Of a stretch of 64,000 nt of DNA, positions 52,516-64,000 are shown in pieces. Positions within the stretch are counted from its first letter, which is position 1, and every line of letters begins with the position of its first letter. The translations under genes and the position numbers were made by a program. Below the pieces are notes generated by a model, which saw nothing but the letters and a program-made list of their open reading frames with translations, ran no database searches and was not told where the DNA came from. Source of the DNA: Agromyces mangrovi (GTDB taxonomy: Bacteria > Actinomycetota > Actinomycetes > Actinomycetales > Microbacteriaceae); the NCBI RefSeq assembly GCF_030296695.1, contig NZ_AP027737.1, forward strand, positions 2,666,001-2,730,000. Reading direction: 5' to 3'.

Positions 52516-54701
52516 GTGGTCACCGCCCTCTATCGCCGCTACCGGCCCGAGACGTTCGCCGAGATGATCGGCCAGTCGCAGGTGACGGAGCCGCTCATGA
52601 CCGCGCTCCGCACCGACCGGGTGAACCACGCCTACCTCTTCTCCGGCCCGCGCGGGTGCGGCAAGACGACGTCGGCGCGCATCCTCGCCCGCTGCCTGAA
52701 CTGCGCCGAGGGCCCCACCGACACCCCGTGCGGCACGTGCCCGAGCTGCGTCGAGCTCTCGCGCTCGGGCGGCGGCTCGCTCGACGTGGTCGAGATCGAC
52801 GCTGCCAGCCACAACGGCGTCGACGACGCCCGCGACCTGCGCGAGCGCGCGGTGTTCGCGCCGGCGCGCGACCGGTACAAGATCTTCATCCTCGACGAGG
52901 CGCACATGGTGACGCCGCAGGGCTTCAACGCGCTGCTGAAGCTCGTCGAGGAGCCGCCCGAGCACGTGAAGTTCATCTTCGCGACGACCGAGCCCGAGAA
53001 GGTGCTCGGAACGATCCGCTCGCGCACGCACCACTATCCGTTCCGCCTCGTGCCGCCGGGCCCCATGCTCGAGTACGTGCAGCAGCTCGCCGACAGCGAG
53101 TCGGTGCAGGTCGACGCCGGCGTGCTGCCGCTCGTGGTGCGCGCGGGCGGCGGCTCTCCGCGAGACACGCTCTCGCTGCTCGACCAGCTCATCGCCGGCT
53201 CCGAGGGCGACCGGGTCGACTACGAGCGCGCCGTCGCGCTGCTCGGCTTCACGCACGGCGCCCTGCTCGACGAGGTCGTCGACGCCATCGCCGCTCGTGA
53301 CGCCGCCGCCGCGTTCGCCGCCGTCGACCGGGTGATCCAGACCGGGCAGGATCCGCGCCGCTTCGTGGAGGACCTGCTCGAGCGCCTCCGCGACCTCGTC
53401 GTCGTCGCCGCGTCGACCCCCGAGGGCGCGGCCGCGGTGCTCCGCGGCATCCCCGAGGACGAGATCGCCCAGATGGGCCGCCAGGCAGCGACGTTCGGCC
53501 AGGCCGAGCTCTCGCGCACGGCCGACATCGTGAACGCCGCGCTCACCGAGATGACCGGGGCGACCTCGCCGCGCCTGCACCTCGAGCTCATGCTCGCCCG
53601 CGCCCTGGTGCCCTCGAGCGACGACAGCTCCCGGGGAGCCCTCGCCCGCGTGGAACGGCTCGAGCGGCGGGTGGGGGTGACGGATGCCTCCGGCGACCAA
53701 GCCGCACCGCACGCCGCCGCCGACGCGCCGGCGCCCGCGCCGCGCCCCGCGCGCGCCGAGGCGCCGTCGCATCCCGCGCCCGCGCCCGCGCCCGCGCCCG
53801 CCGAGCCCGCCTCGTCGCCGGCTCCGGCGCGTCCGGCCGCATCCGCGGCTGCCGAGCCTGCTGCGCCCGCTCCCGCAGAGCCGGCACCGACCCCGCCCCC
53901 GGCCCCCGCGCCGAAGCCGACCGGGCCGGTGACGCTCCAGCAGATTCGCGACGAGTGGCCGCAGGTGCTCTCGGCCGTGCAGGCCGTGCGCCGCAGCGCC
54001 TGGATGGTGCTGTTCACCGCGCAGGTGCGCGAGTTCCGCGACGGTCGGGTGCTCGTGCTCGGGTTCCCGAGCCAGAGCGACGTCGAGCAGCTCAAGCAGC
54101 CCTCCGCGCCCGGCCAGGGCGTGGGCGACCTGCTCAAGCGCGCCGTGCACGATCGCCTCGGCGTCGAGGTCGCCCTCATCGCCCGAGTCGACGGTGCCGA
54201 CGAGCCGCGAGCCGCGGCGCCTGCCGCCGAGCCCGCCCCGGCGCGGGTCGCGGAAGCGCGAACGGCCACGAGCACTCGCGCCGAGCGACCTGCTCCCAAG
54301 TCCGCACCGCCGAGCGCCCCGGCGAAGTCTGCGCCGCCGAAGCCGCGCGACGCGCCCGTCACGGCCGCGCCGGTCGACTCGTGGGACGTCGTGTCGATCC
54401 CATCCGACGACGACGCCCCGCCTCCCGACGACGAGGAACCGGCGCTTCCGCCCGACGATGCCGCGCCCGAACCGGCCCCGGCACCCGAACCGTCTCCCGC
54501 TCAGGACGCCGCTCCTGCGCCGGACCCGGCACCCGCGCCCACGCCCGCGGCGCCCACGCGGCGCCCCGAGGCATCCGCCCCCGCCACCCGCGGCGGAGCG
54601 CAGCGCTACGGGGAGGCCGTCGTACGCGAGGTGCTCGGCGCCACCTTCATCGAGGAGCAGCAGCTGGGCGAGCCGCGCTCCGGCACGGTCGGGGGAGCTG
54701 A
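52516..54701 (+). CDS. dnaX: DNA polymerase III gamma/tau subunit; apparent frameshift at the C terminus
   Basis: 728 residues after one G is added at 54691-54695, which ends the protein at TVGGS. Clamp-loader AAA+ ATPase: Walker [13 protein letters not shown], zinc module [19 protein letters not shown], Walker [12 protein letters not shown], sensor 1 [10 protein letters not shown], sensor 2 [12 protein letters not shown]. From about residue 390 the tau region is Pro/Ala/Glu-rich with two long low-complexity linkers. GTG start leaderless (TAGTCT six bases before). Without the repair the frame runs on into recR, giving an artefactual fusion. Confidence 0.96.
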
Positions 54702-54703
54702 GG

Positions 54704-55300
54704 ATGTACGAGGGCATCGTGCAGGACCTCATCGACGAGCTCGGCCGCCTGCCCGGCATCGGGCCGAAGTCGGCGCAGCGCATCGCGTTCCACATCGTGC
54801 AGACCGAGAGCTTCGACGTGTCGCGGCTCGCCGAGATCCTCACCGAGGTGCGCGACAAGGTGCGCTTCTGCGAGATCTGCGGCAACGTCGCCGAGCAGTC
54901 GACGTGCGCCATCTGCCGCGACCCGCGCCGCGACCCGGCCGTCATCTGCGTGGTCGAGGAGGCGAAGGACGTCGTCGCCATCGAGCGCACCCGCGAGTTC
55001 CGCGGCCGGTACCACGTGCTCGGCGGCGCGATCAGCCCGATCGACGGCATCGGCCCCGAGGAGCTCCGCATCCGCCAGCTCATGGAGCGGCTCGCCGACG
55101 GCGTCGTGCAGGAGGTCATCATCGCGACCGACCCGAACCTCGAGGGCGAGGCGACGGCGACCTACCTCAGCCGCATGCTCACCACCCTCGGCATCCGCAT
55201 CACCCGGCTCGCCTCGGGCCTGCCGGTCGGCGGCGATCTCGAGTACGCCGACGAGGTCACCCTCGGCCGCGCCTTCGAGGGCCGCCGCGTCGTCAGCTGA
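54704..55300 (+). CDS. recR: Recombination mediator RecR
   Basis: 198 residues, full length. HhH motif [19 protein letters not shown], zinc finger [16 protein letters not shown], Toprim domain [16 protein letters not shown], and Walker-B-like C-terminal part. Works with RecF/RecO to load RecA at gaps. ATG two bases after the repaired dnaX stop; the dnaX-recR order is conserved across bacteria. Confidence 0.97.
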   Translation: MYEGIVQDLIDELGRLPGIGPKSAQRIAFHIVQTESFDVSRLAEILTEVRDKVRFCEICGNVAEQSTCAICRDPRRDPAVICVVEEAKDVVAIERTREFRGRYHVLGGAISPIDGIGPEELRIRQLMERLADGVVQEVIIATDPNLEGEATATYLSRMLTTLGIRITRLASGLPVGGDLEYADEVTLGRAFEGRRVVS

Positions 55301-55315
55301 CCTGCATCCGCCCGT

Positions 55316-56071
55316 TCAGCGGTCGAGCTGCAGGCGGTGCCACGCGAGGGCGGTGAGTGCGCCGAACCCCAACGGCACGATCGCGACGAGCGCGAGCTGA
55401 CCCGCCGAAACGGTCCCCGGCTCGATCGCCCAGAGCGCCGGCGCCGTGAACGGGAACCACGCGCCGACCCCCACGACGGCCATGACCTGGCTCACCACCA
55501 CGATGCCGATCGTCGTCGCGATGCCCGGCAGCAGCCCGCGCCCGAGCGTCGCCGCCCACGCGGCGGGGGTGGCGATGCACCCCGTGAGCAGGCCGAGCAG
55601 CACCTGGCGGCCGAGGGCTGTGGCGGATGCCTCGTCGAGCGCGCCCGTACCCGAGACCGCGCCGACCAGCCAGACCGCCGCCCCGAGCACGACCGCGGTC
55701 GCCGCCACCCAGGCGAGGAAGACCACCAGCTTCGCCACCGCGACCGCCGCCCGCGACACGGGTAGCGCGAACAGTCCGGCCACCGTGCCCTCGGCGAACT
55801 CGCGCCCGAACAGCCAGCTGAGCGCGACGCCCATCGCCACCAGCGCGCCGGCGCTCGTCACCTGCGCGGCCATGGCCGACACCGCAGCCCACCCCTCGAG
55901 GTCGGCGACGATGCCGAGCTTCGCGACCACCTGCGGGTCGCCCGCGCGCACCGCGAGCGTCATGCCGCCGACGATGAGCGCGAGGCCGACGACGAGCAGC
56001 AGCGTGGTCCAGCGCAGCACGCGCGACGCGAGCGCCTTCCGCGCCTCGACGCCGAACGCCACGCCGATCAC
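55316..56071 (-). CDS. ABC transporter permease (ABC-2 type)
   Basis: 251 residues, six membrane helices: about residues 18-38, 55-75 ([20 protein letters not shown]), 105-130, 145-165, 170-195 and 215-240. [20 protein letters not shown] is the motif of ABC-2/YhaP-like exporter permeases before the second helix. It pairs with the ATPase at 56068 (GTGA overlap). Probably an exporter of an antibiotic, lipid or peptide. Confidence 0.88.
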   Translation of the reverse strand: MIGVAFGVEARKALASRVLRWTTLLLVVGLALIVGGMTLAVRAGDPQVVAKLGIVADLEGWAAVSAMAAQVTSAGALVAMGVALSWLFGREFAEGTVAGLFALPVSRAAVAVAKLVVFLAWVAATAVVLGAAVWLVGAVSGTGALDEASATALGRQVLLGLLTGCIATPAAWAATLGRGLLPGIATTIGIVVVSQVMAVVGVGAWFPFTAPALWAIEPGTVSAGQLALVAIVPLGFGALTALAWHRLQLDR

Positions 56072-56799
56072 GACGCGCGCTCCACGTCGTCGGCGAGCAC
56101 CAGCTCGAAGAACTCGCGCTCGGGGTCGCGGCCGCCCGGCTGCATCCGCCCGATGATGCGCCCCGCGTTCATGACCGAGATGCGGTCGGCGACTCGCGCG
56201 ACCTCGTCGAGGTGGTGGCTGGACACGAGGATGCCCGCGCCGGCGTCCGCACGCCGCCGCAGTGCCGAGCGCAGCATCAGCACGCCCGAGGGGTCGAGCC
56301 CGTTGCCCGGCTCGTCGAGCACGATCGCTTCGGGGTCGTGCTGCAGCGCCGCCGCGAGGCCCACGCGCTGCCGGTTGCCGAGCGAGAGACGGCGGGCGAG
56401 CACGTCGGCGTACGCCTCGAGCCCGAGCTCGACGATCGCCCCGTCGACGACCGCTGCGACCTCGGCCCGCGCCACCCCGCGCAGCCGTGCCGCGGCCTCG
56501 AGGTTCGCCCGCGCCGTCAGCTCCGGGTACGTCGGCGGCGTCTCGACGAGGTGACCCACGCGGGCCCAGGCGTCGCGCCCGGCGCGCGAGAGCTCGCCGC
56601 CGAACAGGCGTACCTCGCCGCGGTCCGGCCGCAGCATGCCGAGCAGCAGTCGCATGAGCGTGGTCTTGCCGGCCCCGTTCAGCCCGACCAACGCATGGAT
56701 CTCGCCGGGCTCCACCGTGAGGTCGACCCCGTGCACCCCCGCGCCGCCGCGATAGACGCGGTACACACTGCGCGCCTCGATCGCGGCAGGGCTCGTCAC
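56068..56799 (-). CDS. ABC transporter ATPase
   Basis: 243 residues. Walker [16 protein letters not shown]-loop around [14 protein letters not shown]; signature [17 protein letters not shown] (LSxGx); Walker [16 protein letters not shown], with the GNGLDP form common to bacteriocin/BcrA exporters; H-loop VSSHHLDEV. Couples ATP to its adjacent six-helix permease. GTG start. Confidence 0.93.
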   Translation of the reverse strand: MTSPAAIEARSVYRVYRGGAGVHGVDLTVEPGEIHALVGLNGAGKTTLMRLLLGMLRPDRGEVRLFGGELSRAGRDAWARVGHLVETPPTYPELTARANLEAAARLRGVARAEVAAVVDGAIVELGLEAYADVLARRLSLGNRQRVGLAAALQHDPEAIVLDEPGNGLDPSGVLMLRSALRRRADAGAGILVSSHHLDEVARVADRISVMNAGRIIGRMQPGGRDPEREFFELVLADDVERAS

Positions 56800-56915
56800 G
56801 ACGACGCCCCCGATCGCTCCGGACGCGCATCGCGCCCTCGCATCCGGCCGCCCAGGGGCATCCGCTCGCTCACTCGTCACATGTTCCTCACCCGCACCCC
56901 CGCTCGCAACACCCG

Positions 56916-56971
56916 AGACCCGTCGAGAAGCTGCGTTCCCGGCGCTGGGAACGCAGCAATTCGACGGGTCT
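56916..56971. repeat. Palindromic repeat family A, copy 2
   Basis: Outer 11-base arms (AGACCCGTCGA against TCGACGGGTCT) and inner 11-base arms (GCTGCGTTCCC against GGGAACGCAGC) are perfect, with a three-base mismatch between and a six-base loop. Intergenic, before lysC. Its arms match the element inside the chelatase gene at 1044-1107. Confidence 0.85.
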
Positions 56972-57078
56972 GGGGCAACGCAGCGGGCCGTCGTCACATG
57001 GACGGGCCCGTATGCGGGCGACCGTATGATGGTCGCGGCGAATCCCGCCGACGCAATCCACCCGGGAGTACCAGCACC

Positions 57079-59447
<2,369 letters not shown>

Positions 59448-59474
59448 GTCGCTGGGGCGGGCGGGCGCCCGGCC

Positions 59475-60103
59475 TCAGTCGGCGTCGGGGTGGAGCATCC
59501 GCCCCGCGATCTCGTGGTGCGCGAGCCTGCGCAAGGCGAGCACGACGGGCTCGTAGAGCGCGGTGCCGAGCACGGTGTACTCGATGGATGCCGCGGGGTC
59601 GTCGCCGGGCAGCCGGTCGAGGTCGTACCGCGCGATGTCGTGCAGCGAACGCGCGTACGCCTCGAGGCGCTCGTCGCTCATCGGCAGTCCGGCGTCGGAT
59701 GCTGCGGCCAGCGCCTGCTCGAGCTGCGCCATGCCCGCGTAGGTCGGATGCACCCGCCAGCGGAGCCGCTCCATGGCCTCGCGCGCGAGCGGGTAGGGGT
59801 CGGCGTCGCCGGGATCGGGTGCGGTCGTGGCCGGGGGAGCGCTGACACGGCGCATCCGAGTGTCTCGTAGAGGTCGTCGCCCGGGTCGTCGACGAGCTCG
59901 AGGATGGTGCGGGCCTGCTGGAGGCTGAGCCCCACCGTGCCGGTGAGCGCGCGGACCAGCCGCACCCGGCGCACGTGCGTCGCGTCGTAGTCGGCCTGCG
60001 TCGCCCCGCGTGCCTCGCCCGCGTGCAGCAGCCCCTCGCGCAGGTAGTACTTGAGCGTCGCGACGGGCACGCCCGTGGTCGCGCCGAGCTCGGAAATACG
60101 CAT
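59475..60103 (-). CDS. MerR-family regulator; apparent frameshift
   Basis: 209 residues after one C/G is added in the run 59833-59837. N-terminal winged helix MRISELGATTGVPVATLKYY, then LREGLLHAGEARGATQADYD, and helix VRLVRALTGTVGLSLQQART. The C-terminal half (residues 95-209) is a helical effector domain of the 'MerR with DUF-like C-terminus' type, with no Cys pairs for metal. It is divergent from a small membrane-protein gene; a 44-bp palindrome sits between them. Confidence 0.88.
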
Positions 60104-60116
60104 GCATCCCCTTGTG

Positions 60117-60160
60117 TTGGGTAGTGGAAGTATCCAATACTGGATACCACCACTATCCAA
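60117..60160. promoter_or_regulatory. 44-bp dyad operator between merR-type gene and membrane-protein gene
   Basis: TATCCA (60131-60136), four-base centre, TGGATA (60141-60146), extended outward to TTGG...GTAGTGG on the left and CCACTA...CCAA on the right; the overall centre is the same for both halves. Symmetric over about 34 of 44 positions. This is the likely site of the MerR-family protein controlling both genes; the exact -35/-10 was not fixed. Confidence 0.7.
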
Positions 60161-60177
60161 CCATGTCGGGAGTCGTC

Positions 60178-60590
60178 ATGTCCTCCGAAACGCTGCTGCT
60201 CGCGGGAATCCTCCTGCTCGCGCTCGTCACCGTCGAGTCCGGCGGGTACTTCCTCACCCGGGTCGTGCGGGGCCACGCGCCCGCGAACGACCTCCAGAGG
60301 GGTTCTTCCGCGCCGGTCACGCGCACGCGGCCGTGCTGCTCGTGCTCTCGCTCGCGATCCTCGCGATGATCGACGCGGCGCCCTACGAGGGCCTCCTCGC
60401 GTGGTTCGCCCGCACCGCGGTGCCGATCGCGGCCATCCTCATGCCCGCCGGGTTCTTCCTCTCGGTCACCGGACGCGACCCGGCCAAGCCGAACGGCCTC
60501 ATCTGGCTGCTCTGGGCCGGCGCGATCGTGCTGACGGCGGGCCTCGTCACCGCCGGGGTCGGGTTGATCCTCGCGGCGGTCGCCGCGTGA
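60178..60590 (+). CDS. Small membrane protein of four helices; apparent frameshift
   Basis: 137 residues after one G is added at 60299-60302 (NDLQRGFFRAGHAHAAVLLV). Helices: ETLLLAGILLLALVTVESGG, HAAVLLVLSLAILAM, RTAVPIAAILMPAGFFLS, and a last one (IVLTAGLVTAGVGLILAA). Conserved-looking FFRAGHAHA with His pair. It resembles hypothetical MerR-linked membrane proteins in actinobacteria; function unknown. Likely induced by the divergent regulator. Confidence 0.75.
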
Positions 60591-60674
60591 GACGGGCGGG
60601 TGCCGCCGACGGGCGCCGCCCGGGGGCATCCGCTCGATTCGGGCACGGGGCCCGCGCTCATTAGACTGTGCGTC

Positions 60675-62153
60675 GTGCAATCCGAGGAGACCGTCGACGT
60701 CGTGCTGATCGGCGGGGGCATCATGAGTGCCACCCTCGCCACGCTCATCCGGGAGCTGCAGCCCGACTGGTCGATCCTCGTGCTCGAGCGCCTCGGCAAG
60801 GTCGCGCAGGAGAGCTCGAACCCGTGGAACAACGCGGGCACCGGCCACGCCGCGCTCTGCGAGCTGAACTACATGCCCGAGCAGGCCGACGGCACGGTCG
60901 ACCCGGCCAAGGCCGTCAGCATCAACGAGCAGTTCCAGGTCAGCCGCCAGCTCTGGGCCCACCTGGTCGGCACGCGTGCGCTGCCCGAGCCGTCGAAGTT
61001 CATCAACCCCACCCCGCACATGACCTTCGTGCACGGTGCCGCGAACGTCGAGTACCTGCGCCGGCGCTACGAGGTGCTGAAGGACGAGCCGCTGTTCGCG
61101 GGCATCGAGTTCACCGACGACATCGACGTCATCGCCGAGTGGGCGCCGCTGCTGGCCAAGAAGCGCAACCCGCGCCAGAAGGTCGCCGCGACGCGCATCG
61201 TCTCGGGCACCGACGTCGACTTCGGCGAGCTGACCAAGCTGCTGTTCGCGCACGTCGAGTCGCACGGCGCGACCATCCGCCTGAACCACGAGGTGCAGGG
61301 CATCAAGCGCCGCAAGGACGGCTCGTGGCGCCTCAAGGTGCGCCACACGGTCGGCAACAACCCGCACGTCGTGAACGCGAAGTTCGTCTTCGTCGGCGCC
61401 GGCGGCGGTGCGCTGCCGCTGCTGCAGCAGTCCGGCATCCCCGAGATCCGCGGCTACGGCGGGTTCCCCATCTCCGGGCAGTTCCTGCGCACCCGCAACC
61501 CCAAGATCGTCGCGCAGCACGACGCCAAGGTGTACGGCAAGGCCGCGGTCGGCGCCCCGCCGATGTCGGTGCCGCATCTGGACACGCGCGTGGTCGACGG
61601 CGAGGCATCCGTCATGTTCGGCCCCTACGCGGGGTTCACGCCCAAGTTCCTCAAGCGCTCGACCTGGTTCGACCTGCCGTTCTCGGTGCGCTGGCACAAC
61701 CTCGGCACCATGCTCCAGGTCGCGTTCCGCAACTTCGACCTCGTGAAGTACCTCCTCGGCGAGCTCCTGGCGAACCGCGAGCAGAAGATGGACGCGCTGC
61801 GCGTCTTCATGCCCACCGCGAAGTCGCGCGACTGGGAGCTCATCACCGCCGGCCAGCGCGTGCAGGTCATGAAGCACGACCCCGAGAAGGGCGGCGTGCT
61901 CCAGTTCGGCACCGAGGTCATCACGGGCGCCGACGGCACGATCGCCGGGCTGCTGGGTGCATCGCCGGGTGCCTCGACGGCCGCGCCGATCATGTTCGAC
62001 GTGCTCAAGAAGTGCTTCCCCGAGCGGTGGGATGCCTGGGAGCCGATGATCCTCGTCATGGTGCCGAGCTTCGGCTCGCGCCTCTCCGACGACCCGAAGA
62101 AGGCCAAGGCCTCGCTCGCGCGCACAGCGAAGGCGCTGCAGCTCCCCGCATAG
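60675..62153 (+). CDS. mqo: Malate:quinone oxidoreductase
   Basis: 492 residues, usual length. Peripheral membrane FAD enzyme that oxidises malate to oxaloacetate and feeds electrons to menaquinone, replacing malate dehydrogenase in the TCA cycle. FAD motif VVLIGGGIMSATLATL; NAGTGHAALCELNY is typical of Mqo; C-terminal GADGTIAGLLGASPGASTA. GTG start leaderless: TAGACT (60662-60667), seven bases before. Confidence 0.97.
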   Translation: MQSEETVDVVLIGGGIMSATLATLIRELQPDWSILVLERLGKVAQESSNPWNNAGTGHAALCELNYMPEQADGTVDPAKAVSINEQFQVSRQLWAHLVGTRALPEPSKFINPTPHMTFVHGAANVEYLRRRYEVLKDEPLFAGIEFTDDIDVIAEWAPLLAKKRNPRQKVAATRIVSGTDVDFGELTKLLFAHVESHGATIRLNHEVQGIKRRKDGSWRLKVRHTVGNNPHVVNAKFVFVGAGGGALPLLQQSGIPEIRGYGGFPISGQFLRTRNPKIVAQHDAKVYGKAAVGAPPMSVPHLDTRVVDGEASVMFGPYAGFTPKFLKRSTWFDLPFSVRWHNLGTMLQVAFRNFDLVKYLLGELLANREQKMDALRVFMPTAKSRDWELITAGQRVQVMKHDPEKGGVLQFGTEVITGADGTIAGLLGASPGASTAAPIMFDVLKKCFPERWDAWEPMILVMVPSFGSRLSDDPKKAKASLARTAKALQLPA

Positions 62154-62176
62154 TCCGCGCGTCGCTGTGGGCGTGC

Positions 62177-62377
62177 TACAGTCGCCTCCGTCATGAAGTG
62201 AGCACGCCACGACCGTCCCGCGCCTGAGGCGCCGTCGACGCGTGGTGTGCGCTCCACTCGCTGATCGCTGATCGCTGATCGCGGTTCGACGGTCGCGCGC
62301 CACCCTCGACGGCACGTGCCCGGCGGGAATCCTCGCTCCCGGGCCCACGCTCCGGGACCTCGCCGGAGGGGTCTCGC
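62177..62377 (+). promoter_or_regulatory. Promoter and long leader of the ABC-F gene with mini-ORFs
   Basis: A -10 TACAGT (62177-62182) puts transcription start near 62190. The roughly 190-base leader opens with ATG-AAG-TGA (62193-62201) and an overlapping nine-codon frame GTG to TGA (62198-62227, VSTPRPSRA). Then come three tandem GCTGATC units (about 62256-62279) and GC-rich inverted sequences (CCCGGCGGG and CCCGGG/TCCGGG segments, about 62320-62365) that could form alternative hairpins before the start codon. This layout recalls ribosome-mediated attenuation used by resistance ABC-F genes. Confidence 0.4.
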
Positions 62378-64000
62378 ATGACCGTACGCATCCACCATTC
62401 CGACCACCTGCGCGCCGACGGCCTGTCGGTCGCCTTCGCCGACCGGCGGGTGTTCGCCGACGTCTCCCTCTCGGTCGCCCCGGGCGCCCGCATCGGCCTC
62501 ATCGGCGAGAACGGGGCCGGCAAGTCGACGCTGCTGCGACTGCTGCGCGGCGGGGCGGATGCCTCGGGGAGCGGCACTGCCGACGGCATCGTCACCCGGC
62601 CGGCCCGCACCGGGCTGCTGCTCCAGGAGGTGCCGTTCGCGCCCGACCAGCCGATCGACGCGGTGCTCGAGGACGCGCTCGCCCAGGTGCGCGCCATCGA
62701 GCACGAGCTGGAGGCGGCGGCCGCGGCGCTCGCCGACGGGTCGGCCGCACCCGCGGGCTCCCGCGCGTCCGACCCGGCATCCCGCTACGCCGGCGCCCTG
62801 GCGGCGGCCGAGCGCGCCGACGTCTGGAGTGCAGGGTCGCGCCGTGACGCGCTGCTCGATGGGCTCGGGCTCGCCGGCGTGCCGCGCGATCGTCGCCTCG
62901 GGAGCATCTCGGGCGGCCAGCGCAGCCGGCTCGCGCTCGCCGCCCTGCTGCTCGCCCGGCCCGACGCCCTGCTTCTCGACGAGCCCACGAACCACCTCGA
63001 CGACGATGCAACCGGGTTCCTCGCCGCGCAGCTGCGCGCGTGGCACGGACCGGTGCTGTTCGCCAGCCACGATCGCGCGTTCCTCGACGAGGTCGCCACG
63101 GGCCTCGTCGACCTCGACCCGACGGTCGGGCCCACCGGCAGCAGTGGGGCCCGCGCCTTCGGCGACGGCTTCAGCGCGTACCTCGACGTGCGCGCCGCCG
63201 ACCGCGCACGGTGGGAGCGGCGGTTCGCCGACGAGCAGGCCGAGCGGATCCGCCTGCGCGCCGTCGTCGCCGAGACGTCGGGGCGGGTGCACCGCGACCG
63301 GCCGCGTCGCGACAACGACAAGTTCGTGGGGCACTTCCTCGGAGCGAGACAGGATGTCGCGGTCGCCCGACGCATCCGCGACGCCGAGGGGCGGCTCCGC
63401 GACCTGGAGCGCGATGCAGTGCGCCGGCCGCCGTCGCCGCTCGCGTTCACCGGCATCCTCGGTGGGGCGCACGCGCCAGCGTCATCGGGGCCGCTGCTCC
63501 AGGCCGACAGGGTCGGTGTCGACGCGCGGCTCGACGCCACGTCGCTGTCGCTCGCCGCCGACGCGCGACTGCTCCTCACCGGCGGCAACGGCTCGGGCAA
63601 GTCGACGCTGCTCGGGCTGCTCGCCGGTCGCATCGCGCCCGACCGGGGCACGGTGCAGCGTCGTCGCGGGCTTCGTCTCGGGCTGCTGGAGCAGGACGTG
63701 CGGTTCGCCGACCCTGCGGCCTCGCCCCGCACGATCTACGAGGTCACGCTCGGCGAGCGTCGCGCCGAGCAGGTGCCGCTCGCCTCGCTCGGCCTGCTGC
63801 GTCCGCGTGACGAGTCGCGCCCGATCGGCGCGCTCTCGGTCGGCCAGCAGCGCCGGCTCGCGCTCGCCTTGGTGCTCGCCCGGCCGCCGCACGCGCTCCT
63901 GCTCGACGAGCCCACGAACCATCTCTCGCTCGCCCTCGCGACCGAGCTCGAGGACGCGCTCGGCACGTTCCCGGGCGCGGTGGTGGTCGCGAGCCACGAC
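62378..64000 (+). CDS. ABC-F family ATPase, ribosome-protection type (runs off the window)
   Basis: 541 residues up to the window edge; nearly the whole expected protein. Two ABC domains and no membrane helices. Domain 1: Walker A GENGAGKSTLLR, signature SGGQRSRLAL, Walker B LLLDEPTNHLDD, H-loop SHDRAFLD. Domain 2: GGNGSGKSTLLG, LSVGQQRRLALA, LLLDEPTNHLSL, ASHD. The linker (about residues 250-340) is Arg-rich with a charged helix, as needed to reach the ribosomal P site. Members either rescue ribosomes from macrolide/lincosamide-type drugs or act in translation. A regulated leader upstream supports the resistance role. No end within the window. Confidence 0.9.
   Translation, partial: MTVRIHHSDHLRADGLSVAFADRRVFADVSLSVAPGARIGLIGENGAGKSTLLRLLRGGADASGSGTADGIVTRPARTGLLLQEVPFAPDQPIDAVLEDALAQVRAIEHELEAAAAALADGSAAPAGSRASDPASRYAGALAAAERADVWSAGSRRDALLDGLGLAGVPRDRRLGSISGGQRSRLALAALLLARPDALLLDEPTNHLDDDATGFLAAQLRAWHGPVLFASHDRAFLDEVATGLVDLDPTVGPTGSSGARAFGDGFSAYLDVRAADRARWERRFADEQAERIRLRAVVAETSGRVHRDRPRRDNDKFVGHFLGARQDVAVARRIRDAEGRLRDLERDAVRRPPSPLAFTGILGGAHAPASSGPLLQADRVGVDARLDATSLSLAADARLLLTGGNGSGKSTLLGLLAGRIAPDRGTVQRRRGLRLGLLEQDVRFADPAASPRTIYEVTLGERRAEQVPLASLGLLRPRDESRPIGALSVGQQRRLALALVLARPPHALLLDEPTNHLSLALATELEDALGTFPGAVVVASHD

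Noticed and set aside
54685..54705. Programmed frameshift in dnaX as in E. coli
   Set aside because: The site is a G run at the very end of tau, without a slippery A-rich heptamer or proper gamma product; it matches the other homopolymer losses.
50947..55122. A single very long minus-strand reading frame of about 1,390 codons
   Set aside because: Only the part to 52344 is the monooxygenase; the rest is antisense to dnaX and recR and low-complexity, a usual effect of high GC.
52516..55300. DnaX-RecR fusion protein
   Set aside because: The join depends on a missing G at 54691-54695; adding it gives a normal dnaX stop two bases before the recR ATG.

Overview
The window is a single chromosomal stretch of a very GC-rich actinobacterium (well over 65% GC by eye), most likely Microbacteriaceae and Agromyces/Microbacterium-like. 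Clues are GTG starts with GTGA/ATGA overlaps between neighbours, many leaderless genes with TANNNT six to seven bases before the start codon, a short SRP RNA, mycothiol-free SufS/SufU housekeeping, an ABC sugar transporter with a DUF624 partner, and a striking excess of the hexamer GGATGC/GCATCC. No prophage, insertion sequence, CRISPR array or rRNA is seen.

Layout. 1-1.6 kb: sulfite/nitrite reductase (cut by the window edge) and sirohydrochlorin chelatase, i.e. assimilatory sulfite reduction and its siroheme. 1.8-8.2 kb: membrane protein, then a LacI-operator-linked operon (DUF6807, cupin, Gfo/Idh/MocA), a MerB-like protein, and a ThuA-like/glycerate kinase pair. 8.4-16.7 kb: MFS exporter, PAP2 phosphatase, sufS-sufU, alditol oxidase, a GNAT plus OSBS/N-acylamino-acid racemase pair, and a tandem double TetR regulator. 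16.8-20 kb: MFS sugar transporter and GH3 glycosidase under that regulator. 20-23.5 kb: small redox, kinase and acetyltransferase genes. 23.5-33.6 kb: one minus-strand regulon for arabinose/galactose-containing oligosaccharides (LacI, GH43-like, lipoprotein binding protein, two permeases, DUF624, GH42, GH51). 33.8-43 kb is the most accessory part: a DUF2975 / XRE / giant zinc-ribbon membrane-protein operon, a HEPN-MNT toxin-antitoxin, a kinase-like protein, a DUF4240 protein, DUF1269, tRNA-Ser and a DUF433 antitoxin with a remnant toxin. 43.7-64 kb: core genome (SRP RNA, pta-ackA, lepB, dnaX-recR, lysC-asd, mqo) with a flavin monooxygenase / BASS transporter / epimerase operon, an ABC exporter, a MerR-regulated membrane gene and an ABC-F protein running off the end.

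Two features cut across the whole window. First, at least thirteen reading-frame breaks lie in G/C runs of four or five bases; each is repaired by one extra G or C, including in essential genes (dnaX, lysC, lepB). They look like homopolymer undercalls, so affected genes are annotated as single intact CDSs. Second, three families of palindromic repeats are scattered between genes, and one copy sits in frame inside the sirohydrochlorin chelatase gene.
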